From ZC4RG35 sp036375695 (GTDB lineage Bacteria; Actinomycetota; Acidimicrobiia; Spongiisociales; ZC4RG35), in NCBI GenBank assembly GCA_036375695.1, contig DASVBU010000031.1:1-64000 (forward strand): a stretch of DNA of 64,000 nt, in the 5' to 3' direction. Each line of letters starts with the position of its first letter. The stretch's first letter is position 1. Positions 26,737 to 34,607 of this stretch are shown piece after piece. The notes beneath the pieces are model-generated. The model did not search any database and was not told where the DNA came from. It was given only the letters and a program-made list of their open reading frames with translations. Made by a program: the position numbers and the translations under genes.

Positions 26737-27386
26737 CGAATATGCCTCACCCGGCCGGCGTGGAGGATCTGTTCGCCCTCGTCGGTGTCCACCACCAGCC
26801 CGCCGTCCGGCGCCACGTCGATGGCCCGCCCGCTGCCCTCCGGCTCCCATGTGATGAACCAGCCCAGGGTTGTGCAGTGCTTCCGGTACTCGTCCCTCGG
26901 CCATCCCGGTCGGTCGACGAGTCGCAGCAACTCGGCCGCCCAGAGGGCGCCAATCTCGGCATGACGCTCGGGACCGGGGTCCTCCTCATATAGGGCGATT
27001 GCGCCTTCTGGAGGATCCGTCCACCAGAGGTTCAGCCCCATCCCCACCACCACGGCGTCGTCGTGGACCTCGACCAGGATTCCACCTGCCTTCAGGTCCG
27101 AGAGCATGAGGTCGTTGGGCCACTTCAACGACAACTCCGGCATGGCCCTGACCGCGGCCACTCCGGCCACCAATGAGATCGGCCGCATGTCGGCCGACTC
27201 GCGCCGGAACGCAACCGAGACCGCGAGAGCACGCGGAGCATTCAGCCACTCTGCGCCGGTCCTCCCCCTTCCCGCCTCCTGGCGATCGGTGATGACCACG
27301 ACCGGGACGTCCTCGAGACGTCGTAGCGCCTCGTCCTGGGTCGAGGTCGGCGAGACCAGCCGGACCTGTCGATATGGTGTAGCCAT
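26733..27386 (-). CDS. birA: Biotin--[acetyl-CoA-carboxylase] ligase BirA (no DNA-binding domain)
   Basis: BirA activates biotin as biotinyl-AMP and attaches it to the lysine of biotin carboxyl carrier domains. The 217-residue protein has the adenylate-binding GRGRTGAEW, LSLKWPNDLML, and KAGGILVEVHDDAVVVGMGLN, plus a small C-terminal domain. The N-terminal helix-turn-helix of repressor-type BirA is missing, so it should not regulate transcription. It diverges from the carboxylase operon whose alpha subunit it would biotinylate; M. tuberculosis has the same pairing (Rv3279c/accD5). Confidence 0.93.
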   Translation of the reverse strand: MATPYRQVRLVSPTSTQDEALRRLEDVPVVVITDRQEAGRGRTGAEWLNAPRALAVSVAFRRESADMRPISLVAGVAAVRAMPELSLKWPNDLMLSDLKAGGILVEVHDDAVVVGMGLNLWWTDPPEGAIALYEEDPGPERHAEIGALWAAELLRLVDRPGWPRDEYRKHCTTLGWFITWEPEGSGRAIDVAPDGGLVVDTDEGEQILHAGRVRHIR

Positions 27387-27429
27387 CTCCTATCCCGGAA
27401 AGTCAGACAACCTGGAGGATACGGAGGAC

Positions 27430-28980
27430 ATGGGGACCGAAGCGCGCATCGAACAGCTCAGAGCCCTTCGTGAGCAGGCCCTGAACGCAGGCAATCAGCG
27501 CGCCGTGGCGCGGCAGCACGAGCAGGGGAAGATGACCGCCCGGGAGCGGATCGGTGCCCTCCTCGACAAGGGGTCCTTCCAGGAGATCGACCAGTTCGTC
27601 CGTCACCAGACGACGGGCTTCGGGATGGAGGAGAAACGCCCCTACGGGGATGCGGTGGTCACCGGTCACGGGACCATCGACGGTCGCCCGGTCTTCGTGT
27701 TCGCCGAGGACTTCACCGTCTTCGGCGGGTCGCTGGGCAAGGTCGTCGCCGACAAGATCTGCAAGGTGATGGACCTCGCCCTCCAGACCGGGACACCGGT
27801 GATCGGGTTGAAGGACTCGGGCGGGGCTCGGATCCAGGAGGGTGTCGCGTCGCTCGACGGCTACGGGAGGATCTTCGAGCGCAACGTCCGAGCGTCCGGG
27901 GTCATCCCCCAGATCTCGGTGATCATGGGACCCTGCGCCGGCGGCGCCGTGTACTCCCCCGCCCTCACCGACTTCGTCTTCCAGGTCGACCAGACCTCGC
28001 ACATGTTCATCACGGGCCCCGATGTCATCAAGGCGGTCACGGGCGAAGAAGTGACCATGGAGGAGCTCGGTGGCGCCATGACGCACGCCAGCAAGTCCGG
28101 CGTGACCCACTTCGTCTACCCCGACGGGAAGGAGGCGCTCGAGGCGGTCCGCTATCTCCTGTCGTTCCTGCCCCAGAACAACATGGAGATGCCGCCCTAC
28201 TACCCCACGTCCGACCGGCCGGACCGCATCGACGACGACCTCGACACGGTCATCCCCGACTCCCCGGCCCAGCCATACGACATGAAGACGGTCATCGAGA
28301 CCATCCTCGACGAGGGCGAGTTCTTCGAGGTGCACCCGCATTGGGCGCAGAACCTCGTGATCGGGCTGGGGCGTCTCAACGGGCATTGCGTCGGCGTCGT
28401 CGCCAACCAACCGTCCGTCCTGGCGGGCACACTCGACATCGAGGCGTCCGAGAAGGGTGCCCGCTTCGTCCGGTTCTGCGACGCCTTCAACATCCCCCTC
28501 ATCGTCTTCGTCGACGTCCCCGGATTCCTGCCCGGTGTCGACCAGGAGCACGGCGGCATCATCCGCCACGGCGCCAAGCTCCTCTACGCCTTCTGCGAGG
28601 CAACCGTCCCCCGCGTGACCGTGATCACGCGCAAGGCCTATGGCGGGGCCTATCTGGTCATGAACGCCCGGGGCATCCGCGCCGACCTGGTCTTCGCCTG
28701 GCCGTCCGCCGAGATCGCGGTCATGGGCGCCCAGGGCGCGGTGAACATCATCCACCGCCGGGAGATCGAGGGCGACGCCGACCCCGAGGCGAAGCGCGCC
28801 GAGTTGATCGCCGACTACGAGCGGCGGTTCAACAATCCCTACGTCGCCGCCGAACTGGGCCTGGTGGACGAGGTCATCGAGCCTCGCGAGACCCGCGTCA
28901 AGCTGATCCGGGCGATGGAAGTCCTCCGCAACAAGCGGGAGTCGCTGCCTCCGAAGAAGCACGGGAACGGGCCGCAGTGA
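27430..28980 (+). CDS. accD: Acyl-CoA (propionyl-CoA type) carboxylase beta subunit
   Basis: The 516-residue carboxyltransferase subunit moves CO2 from biotin to an acyl-CoA, probably propionyl-CoA. It has two crotonase-fold halves: SGGARIQEGVASLDGYG and GPCAGGAVYSPALTDF form the first oxyanion region, and DVPGFLPGVDQEHGGIIRHG with RKAYGGAYLVMNARG the second. The ATG at 27430 (MGTEARIEQLRALR) has GGAGG boxes 2 and 11 bases upstream. Its stop overlaps the alpha-subunit GTG. It resembles AccD5/PccB; with the mutase at 38.9 kb it suggests a methylmalonyl-CoA pathway, though acetyl-CoA use cannot be excluded. Confidence 0.94.
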   Translation: MGTEARIEQLRALREQALNAGNQRAVARQHEQGKMTARERIGALLDKGSFQEIDQFVRHQTTGFGMEEKRPYGDAVVTGHGTIDGRPVFVFAEDFTVFGGSLGKVVADKICKVMDLALQTGTPVIGLKDSGGARIQEGVASLDGYGRIFERNVRASGVIPQISVIMGPCAGGAVYSPALTDFVFQVDQTSHMFITGPDVIKAVTGEEVTMEELGGAMTHASKSGVTHFVYPDGKEALEAVRYLLSFLPQNNMEMPPYYPTSDRPDRIDDDLDTVIPDSPAQPYDMKTVIETILDEGEFFEVHPHWAQNLVIGLGRLNGHCVGVVANQPSVLAGTLDIEASEKGARFVRFCDAFNIPLIVFVDVPGFLPGVDQEHGGIIRHGAKLLYAFCEATVPRVTVITRKAYGGAYLVMNARGIRADLVFAWPSAEIAVMGAQGAVNIIHRREIEGDADPEAKRAELIADYERRFNNPYVAAELGLVDEVIEPRETRVKLIRAMEVLRNKRESLPPKKHGNGPQ

Positions 28981-30707
28981 AATCCGTCCTGATCGCCAAC
29001 CGCGGCGAGATCGCGGTCAGGGTCATTCGCACCGCGCGTGAGCTCGGCATGCGGACCATCGCCATCTATTCGGAGCTGGACCGCGACGCCCGCCACGTCC
29101 AGCTCGCCGACGAGGCGTGGTTCGTGGGCCCGGCTCCCGCCGCCGAGAGCTACCTCAACCAGGACCGGATCCTCGAGATCGCCCGCGAGTCGAAGGCAGA
29201 GTCGATCCACCCTGGCTACGGGTTCCTCTCGGAGAACGCAGGCTTCGCCCGACGGGTCACGGACGCCGGGCTCGTCTGGGTCGGTCCCCCACCCGAGGCG
29301 ATCGAGGCCATGGGCGACAAGATCACCTCGCGGCGCAACGCCGAGAGAGCGGGCGTGCCCACGGTCCCCGGTCACACCGAGCCCGTGGCCACCGTCGACG
29401 AGGTGGCCGATCTCGCCCACCAATACGGCTTCCCCGTGGCGATCAAGGCGGCTCATGGCGGGGGCGGCAAGGGTCTCCGTGTGGTACGCAGCATCGGCGA
29501 GCTGGAGGAAGCCTTCGAAGGTGCCCGCCGGGAGGCCGACGCCTACTTCGGCAACCCGGAGGTGTACGTCGAGAAGTACCTGGAGCGGCCGCGCCACGTC
29601 GAGGCCCAGATCCTCTTCGACACCCACGGCAACGGCGTCTTCCTCGGCGAGCGCGATTGCTCCGTGCAGCGACGCCACCAGAAGCTGATCGAAGAGACCC
29701 CCTCCCCCGGTCTCAACCCGAAGCAGCGTCGCAACCTGGGGCGCGCCGCCCTCAACGCGGCCAAAGCTTGCGGTTACGCAAACGCCGGGACCGTGGAGTT
29801 CCTCGTCGACCAGGAAGGCGACTTCTACTTCCTGGAGATGAACACCCGTCTCCAGGTGGAGCACACCGTCACGGAGATGGTCACGGGTATCGACCTCGTC
29901 GAATGGCAGATCAGGGTCGCCTATGGCGAGAAGCTGACCTTCGGCGACCCCGACCCCGACGGCCACGCCATCGAGTTCCGCATCAACGCCGAGGACCCGT
30001 ACCACGGTTTCATGCCGACCCCGGGCCAGGTGGTGGAGTGGGTCGAGCCTGCCGGCTTCGGTGTCCGGGTCGACTCGTGGGTCACACCGGAGACCTCCAT
30101 CTCCCAGTACTACGACAACCTGATGGCCAAGCTCGTCGTGTGGGGTCCGACCCGGAAGGCAGCCATCGCCAAGGGAAAGCGGGCGCTCCAGGAGTTCAAG
30201 GTGAGTGGCGTGGCGACCACCATTCCCGCCCACCTCGCCGTGGTCGACCACCCGGATTTCCTCGCCGGCCGGCACCACACCAAGTGGATGGAAGAGTCGG
30301 TCGAGCTGGGTGAGGCGCCGCCCATGGTGGCCCCGGCTCTCCCCGAGGAGGAGGCGCTGGTCAAGCGGGAGATCACGGTCGAGGTCGGAGGACGGCGCTT
30401 CCAGGTGGCGTACTGGGCGCCGGAGACCGCTCCGACCGGACAGCCGCGCCGTCGTCCGCCGAAGCTCAGCCAGGCGGGAGGCGCCAAGTCAGCCGACGGT
30501 GTCATCACCGCGCCGATGCAGGGCACCATCGTCAAGGTCCACGTCAAGGCCGGGCAGTCCGTGACCGAAGGCGAACCGATCTGCGTCCTCGAGGCGATGA
30601 AGATGGAGAACGAGGTTCGGAGCCCCAATTCGGGCGAGGTCGTCGACCTCCGTGTCGAGCCGGGGGACACGGTGGCATCGGGCCAGGTCATCGCCATCGT
30701 GAAGTAG
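28977..30707 (+). CDS. accA: Acyl-CoA carboxylase alpha subunit (biotin carboxylase + BCCP)
   Basis: The 576-residue protein carboxylates its own biotin with ATP and bicarbonate. It opens with SVLIANRGEIAVRVIRTARE, has the ATP-grasp glycine loop AAHGGGGKGLRVV, the active-site region EMNTRLQVEHTVTEMVTG, and a C-terminal biotinyl domain with VLEAMKMENEV, where the middle lysine receives biotin. The domain order (BC, short linker, BCCP) is the AccA3 type used by actinobacterial short-chain acyl-CoA carboxylases. The GTG start overlaps the beta-subunit stop (GTGA), giving coupled, roughly equal production. Confidence 0.95.
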   Translation: MKSVLIANRGEIAVRVIRTARELGMRTIAIYSELDRDARHVQLADEAWFVGPAPAAESYLNQDRILEIARESKAESIHPGYGFLSENAGFARRVTDAGLVWVGPPPEAIEAMGDKITSRRNAERAGVPTVPGHTEPVATVDEVADLAHQYGFPVAIKAAHGGGGKGLRVVRSIGELEEAFEGARREADAYFGNPEVYVEKYLERPRHVEAQILFDTHGNGVFLGERDCSVQRRHQKLIEETPSPGLNPKQRRNLGRAALNAAKACGYANAGTVEFLVDQEGDFYFLEMNTRLQVEHTVTEMVTGIDLVEWQIRVAYGEKLTFGDPDPDGHAIEFRINAEDPYHGFMPTPGQVVEWVEPAGFGVRVDSWVTPETSISQYYDNLMAKLVVWGPTRKAAIAKGKRALQEFKVSGVATTIPAHLAVVDHPDFLAGRHHTKWMEESVELGEAPPMVAPALPEEEALVKREITVEVGGRRFQVAYWAPETAPTGQPRRRPPKLSQAGGAKSADGVITAPMQGTIVKVHVKAGQSVTEGEPICVLEAMKMENEVRSPNSGEVVDLRVEPGDTVASGQVIAIVK

Positions 30708-30718
30708 GCAAATCTCAC

Positions 30719-30735
30719 GACCCCGAATTCGGGTC
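30719..30735. terminator. Hairpin after the carboxylase operon
   Basis: The perfect palindrome CCCGAATTCGGG (30722-30733) extends by two pairs around a one-base bulge. It lies 12 bases past the accA stop. No T-run follows, so it may be a weak terminator or RNA-stability hairpin. Confidence 0.3.
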
Positions 30736-30795
30736 GGGCGGACTCGTCGTGGCTACCCTCCCGCCGGGCTTACACGTATTCAGGGGTCGGAACTG

Positions 30796-33700
30796 GTGGG
30801 GCGAAACTCGAAACTCTTGTTGGCGGCGCTCCTGATCGCGGGCGGGTTGCTGACGACCGTCACCGCGTCCGCGGCGCCTTCGGGTTTCACCGGCGCCGAG
30901 CCGGTCTGGACCGGTCTCGACCTGCCCACCAACATCGAGTTCGCGCCCGACGGCCGGGTCTTCATCATCGAGAAGAAGGGCGTGATCAAGACCGCCGACT
31001 CGATCAACGACTCCACCCTGTCTCAGGTCACCAACCTTCAGAGCCAGGTGCACAACTTCTGGGACCGGGGCTTGCTCGGTCTGGCCGTCCACCCACAGTT
31101 CCCCAACCAGCCGTACCTCTACATCCTCTACACCTACGGGGCTCCGCTGCCGGTCACGGGTGGCCCGACACGCGTGTGGGAAGAAGGCACCAATGACAAC
31201 TGCCCCACCCCGCCCGGGTCCACCGATCAGGGCTGTGTCGTCTCGGGGCGTCTGTCCCGGCTCCAGTTGAACCCGGCGACGATGCAGGTGGTCAGCGAGA
31301 CGGTCCTGATCCACGACTGGTGCCAGCAGTTCCCCAGCCACTCCATCGGCGACCTGCAGTTCGGCGCCGACGGAAAGCTCTATGTCAGCGGTGGCGACGG
31401 GGCCTCGTTCACCGGGACCGACTGGGGTCAGTTCGGTGGCAACCCGGGTACGGTCACCCCCCGGAACCCCTGCGGCGACCCGCCCGTCGGCGCCGGTCAG
31501 AACATGCCCACGAACGGGACCGCCGAGGGCGGGGCCCTCCGTGCCCAGGACCTCCGCACCTCGGGTGACCCGGTCACGCTGAGCGGGACGGTGATCCGGA
31601 TCGAACCGCTCGGGAACCCGTCCAACCCCGCCACCCTCGTTCCGGCCGACAATCCGAACGCCTCACATCCCGACCCGCGCGGGAAGCTGGTGGTGGCGCA
31701 CGGGCTGCGCAACCCCTACCGCTTCACCTTCCGGCCCGGCACCAACGACCTCTACATAGGCGATGTCGGCTGGGACACCTGGGAGGAGGTGAACCGGCAT
31801 TCGAACCCGTCCGGCTCGGTCCGCAACTACGGCTGGCCCTGCTACGAGGGCGGCTACTCCAACGGTGCCGGCAGCTCGATGGTCCTGGGCAACTACAGCA
31901 ACTTCGACATCTGTCGGGGCCTGGGCACCGGTGCGGTCAATGCCCCCCTGTTCGCCTATCACCACGGTCAGACCATCACCCACCCCACCAACGATGACTG
32001 CCCGCCCGCCGTACCGGGACCGACGACCAGGACCAGTTCGTCGATCACCGGTCTCGCCTTCTACGCCACCGGCCCGTACCCGCCCGAGTACGACGGGGCA
32101 CTGTTCGGAGCGGACTACTCGCGCAATTGCATCTGGGTCATGTATCGAGGATCGGGCGGTGTGCCCGACCCGGACACGGTCGAGGTCTTCCACTACGGGC
32201 CGCCAACGAGCAGCCAGCAGGGGCTGGGCCCGGTCGACATCGAGATGGGCCCGGACGGGAACATCTATGTGGTCAGCCTGTTGCGCGGCCAGGTCGTCCG
32301 CTTCCGCTACATCGCGGCCAACACACCGCCCACTGCCAGGATCACGGCCAACCCGACGTCGGGTCCCACACCGCTGACGGTCAACTTCTCCGGGGCCACC
32401 TCGAGCGACCCGGACGGTGACGCCATCGTCGAGTACGCCTGGGACTTCACCAACAACGGGACTTTCGACGCGTTCGGAGCGAACGTCTCGTTCACCTACC
32501 AGCAGCCGGGGTCGTACACCGCCCGGCTGCGGGTGACCGACTCCCGCGGCGAGACGGGCACGACGACGGTCGGCATCCAGGCTTCCAACGGACCACCCCA
32601 GCCGACGATCAACAACCCGTCGTCCACCCTGCAGTGGTCGGTGGGCCAGCAGATCTCCTTCTCGGGTTCTGCCGCCGATCCCGAGGAGGGGACCCTGCCG
32701 GCATCCCGGCTGAGTTGGAGCGCACACATCTTCCACTGCGCCGAGGACGGCAGCTGTCATGAGCACCCGCCGTTCTTCTCCGCATCCGGTGTCAGCTCTG
32801 GATCCTTCACGGCACCCGATCACGAGTACCCGTCCCACATCGTCATCCGTCTCACGGCGAGGGACCAGTTCGGGGTCGAGACCACGGTCAGCCGCCAGAT
32901 CCAGCCACGGACCGCGCAGCTCACGTTCAGCACGAGCCCGGGCGGACGACAACTCTCGATAGGTGGCTCGACGGTCACTGCGCCGATCACCAAGACCTTC
33001 ATCGTGGGGTCTACCGTCTCGATCTCGGCGCCGACACCACAGGGATCGCCGAGCACCGGACGGTGGCACTTCTCGTCGTGGAGCCAGGGTGGCGCGGCGA
33101 CCCAGACCTTCGCCGCGCCGGCGACCAACACCACCTACACGGCCAACTTCGTCAACCGCGAACCGTCTGCGGTCATATCCGCGATCCCGACAGGTGGGTC
33201 GATACCCCTGACCGTCCAGTTCGACGGCTCCGGCTCCTCGGATCCCGACGGCGACAACCTGGCTTACGCCTGGGATCTCGACGGCGATGGGGCCCACGAC
33301 GACAGCACGGCAGTGAGCCCCACGCGGACCTACACCACACCCACGCCCGTGACCGTGTCGCTCCGGGTGACCGACCCCACGGGCAAGACGGGGATCGCGA
33401 CTGTGACGATCACACCCGGAAACGACCCACCGCAGCCCGTCATCACCACGCCGTCGAGTGGTCTGCTCTGGTCGGTGGGTCAGCAGATCACCTTCTCGGG
33501 GTCGGCCACCGACCCACAGGATGGGAGCATCCCGGCCTCCGGCCTCGGCTGGATCGTCAACCTGCGGAACTGCCCCGCATGCGCGCCGCAGACCATCGCA
33601 ACGGCGAGCGGCGCCTCCGGGAGCTTCACGACGCCGTCGGCCGGCCCCGAAGCCGTGATCGAGATCCGGCTCACCGCCACCGACTCTCACGGCGGGTCGA

Positions 33701-34548
33701 CATCGGCCGTTCGAACGATCAGCCCCAGGACGGTGGACCTCACGTTCGACACGACACCGAGCGGGCTGACGCTGTCCATCGCCGGCGTGAACCGGGTCAC
33801 CCCTTTCACCGGCCGGTGGATCGTGGGGACCTCGATCCCCATCGAGGCGATCTCACCACAGGTGTTCCAGGGTGAGGGCGGCTGGACGTTCGCCTCCTGG
33901 GCCCATGGCGCCGCCCGCGCCCACACGATCACCGCGCCCGCCTCGGAGACCACCTACATCGCCGAATACGCCCGGGTGAAGGACCAGCCGCCACTCGAGA
34001 ACCCGTTCCACGACGATGACGGGTCGATCTTCGAGGAGGACATCGAGTGGCTGGCGGCGATGGGGATCACTCGCGGATGCAACCCGCCGGTCAACGACAT
34101 GTTCTGCCCCGACCAGCCGGTGACCCGGGGTCAGATGGCCGCCTTCTTCGTCCGGGCCCTCGGCCTTAGCGGAAGCGCCGGGGCGGACGCATTCGTCGAC
34201 GACGACGACCACCTCTTCGAGCGAGAGATCGAGATCGTCGCCGCCGCAGGGATCACCCGGGGCTGCAACCCTCCGGCCAACGACAGGTTCTGCCCCGACG
34301 ACCCGATCACACGCGGGCAGGTCGCGGCCTTCTTCGCCCGGGCTCTGCAGCTGAAGGCCGGCGCAGGCGACGACCTCTTCGTCGATGACGACGGCCACCT
34401 GTTCGAACGCGAACTGGACCTGCTCGGTACCAGCGGCATCGTCCGAGGTTGCAACCCACCCGCCAACGACCGGGCCTGCCCCGACGCCCTCGTGACCCGC
34501 GGCCAGATGGCGGCGTTCTTCCACCGCGCCGCTCCCTGGCTGCCTTGA
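30796..34548 (+). CDS. Secreted PQQ-type sugar dehydrogenase-like protein with PKD domains and SLH-like repeats
   Basis: This 1250-residue exoprotein starts at GTG with a signal peptide (KLLLAALLIAGGLLTTVTAS). Residues about 30-505 are a glucose/sorbosone-dehydrogenase beta-propeller: SHSIGDLQFGADGKLYVSGG carries the catalytic-type His, and GLRNPYRFTFRPGTNDLYIG the PQQ-site Arg-Asn. Then follow PKD domains (about 510-600 and 785-875; SSDPDGDAIVEYAWDF, SSDPDGDNLAYAWDLDGDG), each followed by further beta-rich segments, and three SLH-like repeats with Cys pairs (about 1070-1250). It probably oxidises sugars at the surface or binds glycans; PQQ genes are not seen here. A paralogue follows directly. 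Confidence 0.85.
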   Translation: MGRNSKLLLAALLIAGGLLTTVTASAAPSGFTGAEPVWTGLDLPTNIEFAPDGRVFIIEKKGVIKTADSINDSTLSQVTNLQSQVHNFWDRGLLGLAVHPQFPNQPYLYILYTYGAPLPVTGGPTRVWEEGTNDNCPTPPGSTDQGCVVSGRLSRLQLNPATMQVVSETVLIHDWCQQFPSHSIGDLQFGADGKLYVSGGDGASFTGTDWGQFGGNPGTVTPRNPCGDPPVGAGQNMPTNGTAEGGALRAQDLRTSGDPVTLSGTVIRIEPLGNPSNPATLVPADNPNASHPDPRGKLVVAHGLRNPYRFTFRPGTNDLYIGDVGWDTWEEVNRHSNPSGSVRNYGWPCYEGGYSNGAGSSMVLGNYSNFDICRGLGTGAVNAPLFAYHHGQTITHPTNDDCPPAVPGPTTRTSSSITGLAFYATGPYPPEYDGALFGADYSRNCIWVMYRGSGGVPDPDTVEVFHYGPPTSSQQGLGPVDIEMGPDGNIYVVSLLRGQVVRFRYIAANTPPTARITANPTSGPTPLTVNFSGATSSDPDGDAIVEYAWDFTNNGTFDAFGANVSFTYQQPGSYTARLRVTDSRGETGTTTVGIQASNGPPQPTINNPSSTLQWSVGQQISFSGSAADPEEGTLPASRLSWSAHIFHCAEDGSCHEHPPFFSASGVSSGSFTAPDHEYPSHIVIRLTARDQFGVETTVSRQIQPRTAQLTFSTSPGGRQLSIGGSTVTAPITKTFIVGSTVSISAPTPQGSPSTGRWHFSSWSQGGAATQTFAAPATNTTYTANFVNREPSAVISAIPTGGSIPLTVQFDGSGSSDPDGDNLAYAWDLDGDGAHDDSTAVSPTRTYTTPTPVTVSLRVTDPTGKTGIATVTITPGNDPPQPVITTPSSGLLWSVGQQITFSGSATDPQDGSIPASGLGWIVNLRNCPACAPQTIATASGASGSFTTPSAGPEAVIEIRLTATDSHGGSTSAVRTISPRTVDLTFDTTPSGLTLSIAGVNRVTPFTGRWIVGTSIPIEAISPQVFQGEGGWTFASWAHGAARAHTITAPASETTYIAEYARVKDQPPLENPFHDDDGSIFEEDIEWLAAMGITRGCNPPVNDMFCPDQPVTRGQMAAFFVRALGLSGSAGADAFVDDDDHLFEREIEIVAAAGITRGCNPPANDRFCPDDPITRGQVAAFFARALQLKAGAGDDLFVDDDGHLFERELDLLGTSGIVRGCNPPANDRACPDALVTRGQMAAFFHRAAPWLP

Positions 34549-34607
34549 GCCTCGGGTTTTCCAGTCGGTCGAGCGGACGCTAGGTTGCGCCTTCAGGGGC
34601 GATCCAG

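Noticed and set aside
30722..30733. CCCGAATTCGGG as an operator of the sugar dehydrogenase genes
   Set aside because: It sits just past the carboxylase operon and is better explained as a 3' hairpin; no second copy lies before the paralogue at 34.6 kb.
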